This document shows, one piece after another, positions 17,290 to 26,174 of a stretch of 64,000 nucleotides of DNA. Both the position numbers and the translations under genes were made by a program. Position 1 is the stretch's first letter. The number at the start of each line of letters is the position of its first letter. The notes under the pieces were generated by a model. That model did not search any database. It worked only from the letters and a program-made list of their open reading frames with translations, and was not told the DNA's origin. This DNA comes from CAZPNX01 sp964518765 (GTDB taxonomy: Bacteria; Edwardsbacteria; AC1; EtOH8), in assembly GCA_964518765.1 (NCBI GenBank), contig CAZFJC010000014.1, forward strand, positions 1 to 64,000, given 5' to 3'.

Positions 17290-18376
17290 CGGAGGGCTGG
17301 TCGGATTTCGGCGCCGGCTGCTCCCGGTCGAGCCGGGCCAGGAGGTCCCGTGCCTTTTGGGCCCAAGTGGTCTCGGGATATTTCTCCAGCACGTAGCTGA
17401 AATAGATCCTGGCCGATTTGTGGTTGTTCATTTTATAATATACACGCCCCGCCTCATATTCCTTGTGGGCCAGCTTCTCATCGATCCTGGCCTGGAGCTG
17501 TTTGACGTCAGGGGCCAGCGGACTATCGGGAAACCGCTCGAAGAACCTGGCCGCCGCCGCCCTGGCCCTATCCCCGGTCTCCTTCTGGTCCAACGCCCAA
17601 TGGGGCGACTGCTTGAAGTATCCATTGGCGATCATGTATTGGGCGTCGTCGGCAAAGGGGCTGGTGGGATAGTCGTCGAGCAGCCTGGTATACTCCTCCA
17701 CCGCCGCCTGGTAGTCCTTGGTGCGGAAATAGCACTCCCCCAGGTAGAAGGTGGCCTCGGACGCCATGCGTGTACCCGGGTGGTTGTAGATGACCTCCTT
17801 GAACCCCTCCATGGCGTCGATGTACTTGCGCCGCTCGAAATGCTCCTTGGCCCGGCGGAACCGGGCTTCGGGGGTGGCCTCCTTGGAACTGACGAACGTC
17901 TTTTGGCGACCGGCCGCCTCCTCCCTGAGGGCCAGCGCCTGGTCGCGGAAGCGGCTCTCAGGATAACCGGAGAGCAGGAGGTCCACGGCGGAGACGGCCT
18001 GTATAGCCGAGGCCGCAGACTTTCCCTGGGCGTAGCACCAGGCGATCTGGTACTGGGCCTCCTCGGCCCTTTGGGACATCGGGTATTCCCTCTGCAGCCG
18101 ACGGTAGGCCTTGACGGCCGTCTGGTATCTCCCCCCCAGCCGGTAGCTCTCGGCCTCGAGGTAGGCGGCCTCCGATCCGATGGCGGTCCCCTCGAAATTT
18201 TTAGCGACGGAGCGATAGAAATCGGCGGCGTTCCAGTATTGGCCCTTGGCCAGATAGCGTTGGCCTTTGTAAAGGGGATGGCTCTGGTCGTATTTTTGCA
18301 GGCTGTCGGCTCCCTGGGCGGCACCGGCTCCTGCCAGCGCCAACAACAGGACCGGCAGTACAGCAACAGGACTCAT
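17258..18376 (-). CDS. Exported TPR-repeat protein (BamD/YbgF-like)
   Basis: This 372-residue protein has a cleavable signal peptide (about 1-22, ending GAAQG) and many TPR-like helical repeats of the YbgF/BamD kind (for example YLGECYFRTKDYQAAVEEY). There is no lipobox Cys, so it is probably periplasmic and soluble. The ATG at 18376 follows AGAGGTGAT; the frame continues upstream to 18526 but that stretch has no signal peptide and is unlikely to be used. A charged Pro/Lys-rich tail overlaps nadD. The likely role is scaffolding of envelope complexes. Confidence 0.82.
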   Translation of the reverse strand: MSPVAVLPVLLLALAGAGAAQGADSLQKYDQSHPLYKGQRYLAKGQYWNAADFYRSVAKNFEGTAIGSEAAYLEAESYRLGGRYQTAVKAYRRLQREYPMSQRAEEAQYQIAWCYAQGKSAASAIQAVSAVDLLLSGYPESRFRDQALALREEAAGRQKTFVSSKEATPEARFRRAKEHFERRKYIDAMEGFKEVIYNHPGTRMASEATFYLGECYFRTKDYQAAVEEYTRLLDDYPTSPFADDAQYMIANGYFKQSPHWALDQKETGDRARAAAARFFERFPDSPLAPDVKQLQARIDEKLAHKEYEAGRVYYKMNNHKSARIYFSYVLEKYPETTWAQKARDLLARLDREQPAPKSDQPSDGEKAQPSER

Positions 18377-18532
18377 GCGATCACCTCTTTTTTCATTTAT
18401 TGCTTTTGATTTCCATCTCGGCACCAAACGCCGGAACCTAAAATTCGGCCGGGGGCTCCTCCTTGACCAGCGCTTCCGAGCCTGGCCCTCGAAGCAATGT
18501 AAAATGTCGATCCGGCCAATCCTCATTTTCGC

Positions 18533-20068
18533 TCAGCCTCCCCAGATATTGCGGTCCAGGCTGCGGTACTGGATGGCCTCGGCGATGTGGCCGGGCCGAA
18601 TCTCGGCGGATCCCTCAAGGTCGGCGATGGTCCGGGCCACCTTCAGTATCCGGTCGTGGGCCCGGGCGGAAAGCCCCATCCTGTCGATGGCGTCCCTCAG
18701 TAGGTGCTGGCATTCAGGCGCCACGGCGCAAAATTTCCTTATCTCCCGGGACTGCATGCCGGCGTTGCTGAAGACAGAGGATCCGGAGAATCGTTCTCGT
18801 TGGACCTCGCGGGCACGGTCCACCCTTTTCCTTACCTCCTCCGAGCCCTCTCCCGTCTGCCGCTGTACTATCTCCTGGTAGCGCAGGGCCGGCACCTCGA
18901 TGTGTATGTCTATCCTGTCCAGGAGGGGCCCGGAGACCCTGGCCAGGTAGCGTTGGATGGCCGCCGGACTGCAGGTGCACTCGTGGTTGGGGTCGGTGTA
19001 GTATCCACAGGGGCAGGGGTTCATGGCCGCAGCCAGCATGAAGGAGGCCGGAAAGGTGAGCGACATGGCCGCCCGGGATATGGTCACCCGACCGTCCTCC
19101 ATGGGCTGGCGCAGCACCTCCAGAACGTTCTTGTTGAACTCCGGAAGCTCGTCGAGGAACAGGACCCCGTGGTGGGCCAGCGACACCTCCCCTGGCCGGG
19201 GATGGGCCCCGCCGCCTATCAGCCCGGCATCGCTGATGGTATGGTGCGGCGAACGAAACGGCCTCGAGGCCACTAGGGCGGTCCGCGGTGGCAGCAGTCC
19301 GGCCACGCTGTAGATGCGGGTGGTTTCCAGCGCCTCGTCCATGGACAGCCGCGGCAGGATGGTGGGCAGGCGCCGGGCCAGCATGGTCTTTCCGGAGCCT
19401 GGCGGGCCGATCATCAAGATGTTGTGGCCCCCGGCGGCCGCCACCTCCAGCGCCCTCTTGGCGTGCTGCTGCCCCCTGACGTCCGAGAAATTGACGCTCT
19501 CAGTCGAGGACATCGAGAACAGCTGGGAGAAATCCTCCCGGTGGGGCGCTATCTCTTCCCGTCCGCTTACGAAGGCGGCGGCCTGGGCCAGGCTTCTCAC
19601 CGGATGGACGCTGACCCCCTCGACCAGCGCTGCCTCCCTGGCGTTGCCCAAGGGGACCACCAGACTCCGGATCCCTTCCTCCCGGGCCCGGATGGCGATG
19701 GACAGACATCCCCGCACCGGCCTTACCTCGCCATCCAGGGCCAGCTCTCCCAGCACCGCCAGGGGCTCCCTCCTGGACACCGGGGCCTGGCCGTGGGCCG
19801 CCAGTATCCCCAGAGCGATGGGCAGGTCGAAGGCCGAGCCCTCTTTTCGCACGTCGGCCGGCGCCATGTTGACCGTGATCCGCTTCAGTGGATAGGCAAA
19901 GCCCGAGTTCTTGATGGCGCTCTCCACCCGCTCTTTTGATTCTTTGACGGCGCTGTCCGGAAGCCCCACGATGGCGAAGCTGGGGACGTTGGCCCCCAGG
20001 TCGGTCTCCACCTCGACCAGGAAGGCGTCGATGCCCAGCACCGAGGCTGAAATGAACTTGGAGAGCAT
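18533..20068 (-). CDS. comM: YifB/ComM Mg-chelatase-like AAA+ ATPase
   Basis: At 511 residues this is of full family length. It has an N-terminal Lon-protease-like fold, an AAA+ core with Walker A GPPGSGKT and Walker [12 protein letters not shown], a Cys-rich insertion ([15 protein letters not shown]), and a C-terminal Mg-chelatase-like domain ending with the family pattern [10 protein letters not shown]. ComM is a hexameric helicase acting on DNA branch migration during transformation. It is the last gene of the operon starting at ffh/rpsP and begins 3 bases after yraN. Confidence 0.95.
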   Translation of the reverse strand: MLSKFISASVLGIDAFLVEVETDLGANVPSFAIVGLPDSAVKESKERVESAIKNSGFAYPLKRITVNMAPADVRKEGSAFDLPIALGILAAHGQAPVSRREPLAVLGELALDGEVRPVRGCLSIAIRAREEGIRSLVVPLGNAREAALVEGVSVHPVRSLAQAAAFVSGREEIAPHREDFSQLFSMSSTESVNFSDVRGQQHAKRALEVAAAGGHNILMIGPPGSGKTMLARRLPTILPRLSMDEALETTRIYSVAGLLPPRTALVASRPFRSPHHTISDAGLIGGGAHPRPGEVSLAHHGVLFLDELPEFNKNVLEVLRQPMEDGRVTISRAAMSLTFPASFMLAAAMNPCPCGYYTDPNHECTCSPAAIQRYLARVSGPLLDRIDIHIEVPALRYQEIVQRQTGEGSEEVRKRVDRAREVQRERFSGSSVFSNAGMQSREIRKFCAVAPECQHLLRDAIDRMGLSARAHDRILKVARTIADLEGSAEIRPGHIAEAIQYRSLDRNIWGG

Positions 20069-20071
20069 CGG

Positions 20072-20425
20072 CTATTCCCTGAAGGCGTCCCTTATATGCT
20101 GCAGTTCATGCCCGTTCGGATGGCAGGTGATTCCGATGACGTCGAACCGGCAGTCAACCTGGCCGTAGAGGCCGCGGCGGTAGAGGTATTCCCTGGATAG
20201 GTTCAAAAGCTTTTTTCTCTTGGCTGCGGTGACCGCCTCCAGTGGTCCCTCCAGCGATCCCGCTTCCCGGGCCTTGACCTCCACAAACACCAGGATATCG
20301 CCATCGTAGGCTATAATGTCGATCTCCCCGTGTCGGCCGGCCCTCCAGTTGAGCTCCTCAATCCGGAAGCCCAGCCCCATCAGGTGGCTGACGGCCAGCT
20401 TCTCGCCCTGGTCCCCACGCTTCAT
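20072..20425 (-). CDS. yraN: YraN/UPF0102 family endonuclease-like protein
   Basis: This 117-residue protein has the UPF0102 nuclease-like core: GEKLAVSHLMGLGF, GEIDIIAYDGDILVFVEVKAR and a C-terminal RFDVIGI. The ATG at 20425 forms an ATGA overlap with the rnhB stop, so it is preferred over an upstream GTG/ATG inside rnhB. The rnhB-yraN-comM order is common in bacteria. The cellular role of the family is not settled. Confidence 0.93.
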   Translation of the reverse strand: MKRGDQGEKLAVSHLMGLGFRIEELNWRAGRHGEIDIIAYDGDILVFVEVKAREAGSLEGPLEAVTAAKRKKLLNLSREYLYRRGLYGQVDCRFDVIGITCHPNGHELQHIRDAFRE

Positions 20426-21057
20426 CCCGGACTCGAGGCCACTGGTGCAAAGCTCCTGCGGTGGATGGGGCACGGCCCCAGCCTGGCCAGGCTCTCCAGA
20501 TGCTGGCGGGTACCGTATCCCTTATGCCTATCGAAGCCGTAGCCGGGAAATTGCCGGTCGTACTGGCCCATGACCGCGTCCCTGACGCACTTGGCCACGA
20601 TGGAGGCGGCAGCTATCGAGTAACTCTTGGCGTCGCCGCCCACTACCGGCTTAAGGCAGGCCTTTCGGCAGTTGTCCGGCACCCTCCCCGGCGCCCTGGG
20701 CCCATCGATCAGGACAATGGCCGGCTCCAAGCACAGGCCGCAGAGGGCGTAGTACCAGGCCCGCTCGGTAGCCCTAAGTATGTTGAGGCGGTCGATCTGT
20801 TCGGCGTCGACCAGCCCCACCCCCACCGCCCGGGCCCTCCCCAGGATCTCGAGGGCCAGGATCTGACGGCTCCTTGGGGTGAGTCTTTTGGAGTCGTCGA
20901 TGCCCTCTATCAGGGGCTCCGGCGGCAGGACCACTGCGGCCGCCACCACCGGACCGGCCAGAGGGCCGCGGCCGGCCTCGTCGAGTCCGGCCGTCAGCCC
21001 TTCCCCCGCCGCCCGGTCGAACCCGGCCAGCAGGCGGGACCGGTCGCCCCTTCTCAT
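20422..21057 (-). CDS. rnhB: Ribonuclease HII
   Basis: RNase HII removes ribonucleotides from RNA-DNA hybrids. The 211-residue protein carries DEAGRGPLAGPVVAA (catalytic D26, E27), DDSKRLT and the third and fourth acidic positions around VLIDG and DAVMGQYD. It lies between rplS and yraN in the usual order. Confidence 0.96.
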   Translation of the reverse strand: MRRGDRSRLLAGFDRAAGEGLTAGLDEAGRGPLAGPVVAAAVVLPPEPLIEGIDDSKRLTPRSRQILALEILGRARAVGVGLVDAEQIDRLNILRATERAWYYALCGLCLEPAIVLIDGPRAPGRVPDNCRKACLKPVVGGDAKSYSIAAASIVAKCVRDAVMGQYDRQFPGYGFDRHKGYGTRQHLESLARLGPCPIHRRSFAPVASSPG

Positions 21058-21065
21058 TGATCGTG

Positions 21066-21449
21066 TCAGGCCGTGGGCGCCTTGGCCTGCTCGGCAGTCT
21101 CCAGCTTCTCCTGGACCTTGGCCGCCTTGCCGGTCAGCTTACGCAAATAGTAGAGCTTGGCCCGGCGCACCATGCCCCGGCGCACCACCGTCACCTTGGC
21201 GACGTTCGGCGAGTGCAGAGGAAAAATCCGCTCCACCCCGATGCCGCCGGATATCTTGCGCACCGTGAAGGTGGAGGACAGCCCCTGCCCTTTCCTCTGC
21301 AGCACTACGCCCTGGAAGGCCTGAAGGCGCTCCTTGTCGCCCTCGATGACCCTCACCTGCACCTTGACGGTGTCACCCGGTTTGAAGTCCGGCAGGTCCT
21401 TTTTTAGGTACTCGGCCTCAACGCTCCTGACGGCCGCCTGTCTGTTCAT
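21066..21449 (-). CDS. rplS: 50S ribosomal protein L19
   Basis: This is a 127-residue L19 with the family pattern ([46 protein letters not shown]). The ATG at 21449 has AGGAAA before it and gives the usual length; the longer open frame up to 21647 is untranslated leader. It follows trmD in the standard rpsP-rimM-trmD-rplS order with a leader of about 190 bases. Confidence 0.97.
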   Translation of the reverse strand: MNRQAAVRSVEAEYLKKDLPDFKPGDTVKVQVRVIEGDKERLQAFQGVVLQRKGQGLSSTFTVRKISGGIGVERIFPLHSPNVAKVTVVRRGMVRRAKLYYLRKLTGKAAKVQEKLETAEQAKAPTA

Positions 21450-21537
21450 GGCAATTTCCTTTCGTTGTTTATGGCTTTTTCTTTCTGTCCCTAACCAGAG
21501 GGTAACCTGTTTTCGTGTTTTTCCATGGACTGGTTGA

Positions 21538-21553
21538 GGCGGTTTTAACCGCC
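21538..21553. other. Hairpin in the trmD-rplS spacer
   Basis: A perfect palindromic hairpin (GGCGGTT / AACCGCC with TT loop) lies in the untranslated stretch before rplS. It could be an attenuator, an L19 leader structure or an RNA-processing site; the sequence does not decide. Confidence 0.35.
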
Positions 21554-21643
21554 CGGGGTCACCGTGTCTTGCCGCTTTATCATAGATTATCGCTTCTTTC
21601 GCGTTTTCACGTTTATGGCAGGGGTTCACCGCCATATAGCTGA

Positions 21644-22375
21644 TCACAAATCTTGGAGCTTCAGCTCCTCCAGAATTTTACAGTCCTCTTCGCTCAGCGA
21701 GGCGGCTTTTAGCAGGTCGGGCCGGAGCCTCAGGGTCAGCCGGAGGGCCTCCCTCCGCCGCCATTCGGCTATTTTGGCATGGTTGCCGGAGCGCAGCACC
21801 TCGGGCACCCTTTGGCCCCGGAACTCCTCGGGACGGGTGTAGTGGGGGTGATCTAGCAGTCCGCTCTCGAATGAGTCCCTGTCAGCCGACACCGGGTCGG
21901 AGATGGCCCCCGGCAGCAGACGCACCACCGAGTCGATCAGAGCCAAAGCCGCCGCCTCGCCACCGGAGAGTATGTAGTCCCCCAGCGAGATGTCGTCGTC
22001 AATGAGCCCCCGCACTCTTTCGTCTATATCTTTATAGTGTCCACACAGCAGGGCCAGGTGCGTCATGGCCGCCAGCTCCCTGGCGATCGTCTGTCGGTAC
22101 GGCCTTCCCCGGGGGGAGAGCAGGATCACCCTGGCCTCCGAATCCTCCGATTTCACCGACTCGATGGCGGCGGCGATGGGTTCCGGCTTCATCACCATGC
22201 CCGGACCCCCTCCATATGGGGTGTCGTCGCACACCCGGTGCCTGTCAAGCGCAAAATCCCTGATGTTGACCAGCCGGAAGTCGACCAGTCCGCGCTCCCT
22301 GGCCAACCCGACGATGCTCACCCCCAGCGGCCCGGCGAAGAACTCGGGGAAAAGGGTCAGGACGTCTATCCTCAC
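21644..22375 (-). CDS. trmD: tRNA (guanine-37-N1)-methyltransferase
   Basis: TrmD methylates G37 next to the anticodon and prevents frameshifting. The 243-residue protein has the trefoil-knot SAM site: [13 protein letters not shown] and [25 protein letters not shown]. It begins with GTG, overlapping the rimM stop (GTGA). Confidence 0.97.
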   Translation of the reverse strand: MRIDVLTLFPEFFAGPLGVSIVGLARERGLVDFRLVNIRDFALDRHRVCDDTPYGGGPGMVMKPEPIAAAIESVKSEDSEARVILLSPRGRPYRQTIARELAAMTHLALLCGHYKDIDERVRGLIDDDISLGDYILSGGEAAALALIDSVVRLLPGAISDPVSADRDSFESGLLDHPHYTRPEEFRGQRVPEVLRSGNHAKIAEWRRREALRLTLRLRPDLLKAASLSEEDCKILEELKLQDL

Positions 22376-22884
22376 CTCAACCCCTCCCGGTCCTCAATGA
22401 CCATGACCCCTTGCTCCGTGTCCACCATCTGGATGATGTCGCCGCAGGCCGGGATCCCGAAGCTGCCCCCTGGCCCCTCTACCCGGTAGACGTCCCCGGC
22501 CGGCATAACCTCGATCTCGACGATCCTGCCCAGGCTTTGGCCGCCCCCCGACCTGACCTCCATCCCCAGTATCTGGAAGGTGTAGTAGCTTCCCTGGGGG
22601 AGAGGCGGAAGGTCGCTGGCCTCGACCGCCAGCTCGGCGCCACGGAGCTCCCGGGCCTGTTCCGGGGAATCGAAGCCGGACAGCTTGACGATCCCATAGC
22701 GGCCCTGATCCACGAACCGTTCCACCTGGGCCTCCCTTACACTTTCGCCCTGGACGATCAGCAGCCGGGCGCCCTTGCGAAAGCGGTTCGGGTTGTCGCT
22801 GGCCAGCTCGAGCCTGACGGCGCCCTTGAGCCCGTAGGGCTTGAGCACCGCAGCCACGGTCGCCAGGTCCCTGTCCTGTGGCAT
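22372..22884 (-). CDS. rimM: 16S rRNA processing protein RimM
   Basis: This 170-residue ribosome maturation factor has an N-terminal RimM barrel (VAAVLKPYGLKGAVRLE) and a C-terminal PRC-barrel (SYYTFQILGMEVRS ... IPACGDIIQMVD). It assists assembly of the 30S head near S19 and is coupled to trmD by a 4-base overlap. Confidence 0.96.
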   Translation of the reverse strand: MPQDRDLATVAAVLKPYGLKGAVRLELASDNPNRFRKGARLLIVQGESVREAQVERFVDQGRYGIVKLSGFDSPEQARELRGAELAVEASDLPPLPQGSYYTFQILGMEVRSGGGQSLGRIVEIEVMPAGDVYRVEGPGGSFGIPACGDIIQMVDTEQGVMVIEDREGLR

Positions 22885-22905
22885 GGCCCCGCTTTTTTCC
22901 GAAGG

Positions 22906-23139
22906 CTATTCGATGATCTCCAGGGTGGTCCGCTTGCCCAGCTTGGTCCCGGCCGCGGCCAGCAAGGTCCTGATGGACTGGGCGGTGCGCCCCTTTTTGC
23001 CGATGACCTTGCCGATGTCCTCCTTGGCCACCCGCAGCTCGTAGACCAGCGCCCCCTCGCGGGACACCTCGGTCACCGTGACCTTGTCCGGCTTGTCCAC
23101 CAGCGATTTGGCCAGATAGTCCACTAGATCCTTAAGCAT
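22906..23139 (-). CDS. khpA: KH-domain RNA-binding protein KhpA
   Basis: This 77-residue single type-II KH domain protein carries the GXXG loop as IGKKGRTA. It lies between rpsP and rimM, the usual place of KhpA, which with KhpB influences RNA stability and cell division in some bacteria. It starts 4 bases after the rpsP stop. Confidence 0.94.
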   Translation of the reverse strand: MLKDLVDYLAKSLVDKPDKVTVTEVSREGALVYELRVAKEDIGKVIGKKGRTAQSIRTLLAAAGTKLGKRTTLEIIE

Positions 23140-23143
23140 GGCC

Positions 23144-23479
23144 TCAACCCTTCTTCTTGGCGGCCAGACGGTCCTTATGGGCCTTCTTGGTCTTGTCCGA
23201 GCCGAAGACGATCTTGACTTGGCCGTTCTCCCCAGCCTCCAGCTTCTCGCCCATCTTTACCAGCCTCATGACGGTGGAGGAGGCGATGGCCCCTTTCTTT
23301 ATCCACTCCTTGGCCCTGGCCAGCTCCAGGGTGGCCTGCTTGGGGTTGGCGTCCGGCCGGTAGTAGCCCAAGGTGTCCAGGGCCGAGCCGTCCCTCTTGG
23401 ACCGGGTGGGCAGGACCACGATCCGGTAGAAGGCGTTCTTGTTGCTCCCCATCCGGGAGAGTCTGATGGATGCCGACAT
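23144..23479 (-). CDS. rpsP: 30S ribosomal protein S16
   Basis: This is a 111-residue S16 ([36 protein letters not shown]). The C-terminal extension is Lys-rich. GGAGGG lies 9 bases before the ATG. It is separated from ffh by 175 bases that hold an inverted-repeat element. Confidence 0.97.
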   Translation of the reverse strand: MSASIRLSRMGSNKNAFYRIVVLPTRSKRDGSALDTLGYYRPDANPKQATLELARAKEWIKKGAIASSTVMRLVKMGEKLEAGENGQVKIVFGSDKTKKAHKDRLAAKKKG

Positions 23480-23552
23480 TCCTTGGTTCCCTCCGCTTTG
23501 GTTTGTTGTTTATTGATAGTCGCCTTAATATCACGTTAGCCGATCCTCTTTA

Positions 23553-23637
23553 TCCCCTCTTGAGAGGGGTCAGGGGTGTGTGCATCATTTTTGCCATACT
23601 AATGACACACCCCTTGTTCCCCTCTTTTTAGAGGGGA
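23553..23637. repeat. Inverted-repeat element between ffh and rpsP
   Basis: Two arms (23554-23581 and 23605-23636) are inverted copies, each with its own inner hairpin built from CCCCTCT and AGAGGGG and joined to GGGGTGTGT / ACACACCCC. This is the form of a dispersed REP- or MITE-like element. It could fold as RNA and attenuate or process the ffh-rpsP transcript. Only one copy is present here, so the mobile nature is inferred. Confidence 0.6.
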
Positions 23638-23654
23638 TTTAGATGACCAGATCT

Positions 23655-24971
23655 TCACATCCCGAACGGCATCGGCACCCGGGCGCCTCGTTTTTTGCCC
23701 ATCATCCTCATCAGCTTCTGGGCGGCCTCGAACTGCCGCAGCAGCTGGTTGACCTCCTGGACCGTAGTGCCGCTGCCCCTGGCCACCCTCTGGCGCCGGC
23801 TGCCGTTGAAGACCTGCGGGTTACGCCGCTCCTTGGGGGTCATGGAGGAGATGATGGCCTCCATCCGGGCTAAGGCCTTCTCGTCCACCTCGGCCTGGGC
23901 CGCCTTGGGCATGCCTGGGATCAGCCCGGCCAGATCCTGCAACGACCCCATCTTCCTCGCCTGACGCATCTGCTCGGCGAAGTCCTCCAGGGTCAGCCGG
24001 TCCTTTTGGGCCTTCTCCTCGAGCCTGGCCGCCTCCCTGGCGTCGAAGGCCGCCTGGGCCTTCTCCACCAGGGTGACGATGTCGCCCATGCCCAGGATGC
24101 GAGAGGCCATACGGTCGGGGTGGAACTCCTCCAGATCCGCCAGTTTCTCGCCCACCCCCACGAACTTGATGGGCGCGCCCGACACCGCCCGCAGCGACAG
24201 GGCCGCCCCGCCCCGGGCATCGCTGTCCAGCTTGGTGAGGATGGCGCCGGTCAGTCCCAGTTTGGTGTTGAACTCGGCGGCCACGTTGGCGGCGTCCTGG
24301 CCGGTCATGCTGTCCAGCACCAGGAGGATCTCGTGGGGCCTGGCCGCCGCCTTGGTGCGCACCAGCTCGGCCATCATCTCGGCGTCGATGTGCAGGCGCC
24401 CGGCCGTGTCCAGGATGACGGCGTCGGCCAGTTTTCGAACCCCGGCCTCCACGGCCTGGGAGCAGATCTTGGCCACGTCGTTGGAATCGGACTTGAAGAA
24501 GATACAGTCCGCCTGGCCGGCCAGGATCTCCAGCTGCTCGGCCGCCGCCGGCCGGTAGATGTCGGCCGCGGCCAGGATCACCCGCTTGCCGGAGCGCTTG
24601 AGGTGCGCCCCCAGCTTGGCGCAGGTGGTGGTCTTGCCCGAGCCCTGCAGGCCGCAGACCATGACCACGGTCGGCGGCTGGGAGGCGAAGCGCAGGGCCT
24701 CCCGCTTGCCGCCCAGTGTCTCCCGCAGCTGCTCGTGGACTATCTTGACGAACTGGTGTCCCGGGGTGATGCTGGTGAGCACCTCGGCCCCCAGGGCCCG
24801 CTCCTGCACCCGGGCCACGAAGTCCTCGGCCACTTTGAGGTTTACGTCGGCCTCCAGCAGGGCCAGCCGCACCTGGGCCGCCGCCTCCCGGACGTTGGCC
24901 TCGGAGAGCCTGCCCTGGCCGGTGAGGTTCTTGAAAAGGGACGATAGTTTTTCAGTGAGGGAGTCGAACAT
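23655..24971 (-). CDS. ffh: Signal recognition particle protein Ffh
   Basis: This 438-residue SRP54 GTPase has an N domain (1-90), a G domain with GLQGSGKTTT (107-116), DTAGRLHID and TKLDSDARGG, and a Met-rich M domain with the 4.5S RNA-binding loop (SRRQRVARGSGTTVQEV). It directs nascent membrane proteins to the membrane with FtsY (40657-41583). It heads the rpsP-trmD-rplS operon. Its upstream DNA is unusually AT-rich and no confident promoter could be assigned. Confidence 0.98.
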   Translation of the reverse strand: MFDSLTEKLSSLFKNLTGQGRLSEANVREAAAQVRLALLEADVNLKVAEDFVARVQERALGAEVLTSITPGHQFVKIVHEQLRETLGGKREALRFASQPPTVVMVCGLQGSGKTTTCAKLGAHLKRSGKRVILAAADIYRPAAAEQLEILAGQADCIFFKSDSNDVAKICSQAVEAGVRKLADAVILDTAGRLHIDAEMMAELVRTKAAARPHEILLVLDSMTGQDAANVAAEFNTKLGLTGAILTKLDSDARGGAALSLRAVSGAPIKFVGVGEKLADLEEFHPDRMASRILGMGDIVTLVEKAQAAFDAREAARLEEKAQKDRLTLEDFAEQMRQARKMGSLQDLAGLIPGMPKAAQAEVDEKALARMEAIISSMTPKERRNPQVFNGSRRQRVARGSGTTVQEVNQLLRQFEAAQKLMRMMGKKRGARVPMPFGM

Positions 24972-25195
24972 TTAACTAGAAAATCCTACGATCAATCTTA
25001 TATAGATATTTACGATACAAACAGTTAAGTAATAGATTAAAATATAATCCAAATATTGACACAAGGATTAAACACTTGGGAAGATAAGTAATCTTTGAAG
25101 ATTAACTTTAATAGTCTGTGAAAAATATGATTCAAGAATAATACTAATAAAAAGCAATTATTGTTGCGCTGTATACCAGAATTGTCACAATCTTA
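24972..25195. other. AT-rich non-coding stretch upstream of ffh
   Basis: This spacer is much richer in A and T than the rest of the window and holds no convincing reading frame, tRNA or hairpin terminator. It must include the ffh promoter, but several weak AT-rich boxes compete and none is convincing. With the adjacent remnant it looks like foreign or decayed DNA. Confidence 0.4.
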
Positions 25196-25363
25196 CTAGA
25201 GTAGTGGTTTTACTTTGAACTCGTCTTCATAACAAATAAAATCGCTGCCAGCCATTGTGCTGCAATAATCCCTCAACTCCGCCAGGGATCCGGCGTAACT
25301 GACAGCGATCAACCTTTCGGGTTCGCCGTTGTATGTGGCAAGTTTACTTGCTTGGTGTGATAA
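25196..25363 (-). pseudogene. Possible gene remnant (about 55-codon open frame without a start)
   Basis: On the minus strand an open frame ends at a TAG (25196-25198) and encodes ...NGEPERLIAVSYAGSLAEL and then RDYCSTMAGSDFICYEDEF, which has the composition of a real protein end. There is no ATG; the only candidate start is a TTG at 25312 without a spaced ribosome site, and a stop lies at 25364-25366. It is read as the tail of a decayed or truncated gene. The family is not recognised. Confidence 0.25.
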
Positions 25364-25399
25364 TTATACCAAATACGGTCCGTTTGCGCAACCGTGCCA

Positions 25400-25500
25400 G
25401 CAGTTCTGGATTCCGGTTTTCACGCCGACGCCCCGCCACACTTCGACTCCGCTCAGCGTTCGGCGGGGCTTTGGCGCGCAAGCACGGGAATGACCGGCCA
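25400..25500. repeat. Nested inverted-repeat element upstream of ferritin 3' end
   Basis: Outer imperfect arms (GGATTCCGGTTTTCACG near 25408 and CACGGGAATGACC near 25483) enclose a perfect 8-base inverted repeat GCCCCGCC (25430-25437) / GGCGGGGC (25462-25469). No protein is encoded. The form matches dispersed palindromic elements common in environmental genomes. Confidence 0.45.
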
Positions 25501-25537
25501 TCGTAAGTCTCTGCGCCTCTGCGGTATAGAAAGAGGC

Positions 25538-26026
25538 CTACTCCCGCTTGCCCAGCTCCTTGTCCACCTGCATCAGCGCCCCCTTGGACTCGGCCGCCAT
25601 CTTCAGCCTTTCGACGATGGCCAGGGTCTGGGCCTCCTCCTCCACCTGCTCGTTGACGAACCAGTGGCACATCACCGCTGCGGCGTGGTCGCCCTCTTTC
25701 TGGGCCAGGTTGACGATGTCATAGATCATCCCGGTCACCTTCTGCTCGTGTCCGTAGGCCGCCTCGAACACCGCCAGCGGCGACTTCCATTCCTTGGGCG
25801 GGGCCTCGATGGCCCTCAGCTCTATCCTGGCCGAGCGCTCCTCCAGGTGGTGATAGAACCTCATGGCGTGCTCGGTCTCCTCCTTGGCCTGGAGCTTGAG
25901 CCAATGTGCCATGCCCGGCAGGTTCTGGTCGTTGCACCAGACGGCCATGGCCAGGTAGAGGTAGGCCGAGTAGAGCTCGGCCTGGATCTGCTTGTTGATG
26001 ATTTCCTGGACGGACGGCTTCATCAT
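25538..26026 (-). CDS. ftnA: Non-haem ferritin (FtnA-type)
   Basis: This 162-residue iron-storage ferritin has the full ferroxidase centre: E17, E50, H53, E94, E126 and Q127 (QAELYSAYLYLAMAVW, KEETEHAMRFY, YGHEQKV, FVNEQVEEE). It lacks haem-binding features of bacterioferritin. AAAGGAGAT precedes the start. It lies downstream of the flavodiiron and rubredoxin genes, fitting a role in iron and oxygen stress control. Confidence 0.95.
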   Translation of the reverse strand: MMKPSVQEIINKQIQAELYSAYLYLAMAVWCNDQNLPGMAHWLKLQAKEETEHAMRFYHHLEERSARIELRAIEAPPKEWKSPLAVFEAAYGHEQKVTGMIYDIVNLAQKEGDHAAAVMCHWFVNEQVEEEAQTLAIVERLKMAAESKGALMQVDKELGKRE

Positions 26027-26068
26027 GGTGGGGATCTCCTTTATATCTGTTATCTTATCTTAATTCTC

Positions 26069-26166
26069 TGTCACCCTGAGAAAGGCTCCCTGCCTTGCTG
26101 GCTGAAGGGTGGACTCGACATGTCATCCTTCAGCTTGTCAGGCGATGGAGGGCCCTCAGGATGACA
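26069..26166. repeat. Palindromic element with terminal inverted repeats
   Basis: The ends are near-perfect inverted repeats (TGTCACCCTGAG at 26069-26080 and CTCAGGATGACA at 26155-26166, 11 of 12 matching). Inside lies a perfect 8-base stem GCTGAAGG (26101-26108) / CCTTCAGC (26127-26134). It is non-coding and sits between fprA and ferritin genes, as a MITE- or REP-like insertion would. Confidence 0.6.
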
Positions 26167-26174
26167 TCGGGCTG

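Noticed and set aside
17198..18409. 403-codon open frame on the plus strand
   Set aside because: It mirrors the TPR protein gene, which has a signal peptide and repeats; the plus-strand product is Gly/Leu/Val-rich without a domain.
18377..18526. 50-codon N-terminal extension of the TPR protein
   Set aside because: The extension would bury the signal peptide; the ATG at 18376 follows AGAGGTGAT.
21450..21647. N-terminal extension of L19
   Set aside because: L19 proteins start near the ATG at 21449, which has its own ribosome site; the upstream frame is leader.
23553..23637. CRISPR-like repeat
   Set aside because: It is a single inverted repeat without direct repeat units or spacers; no CRISPR array or cas gene was seen in the window.
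24972..25195. 4.5S RNA, tmRNA or tRNA gene upstream of ffh
   Set aside because: No GGAA-type SRP loop, tRNA cloverleaf or CCA end was visible in this AT-rich stretch.
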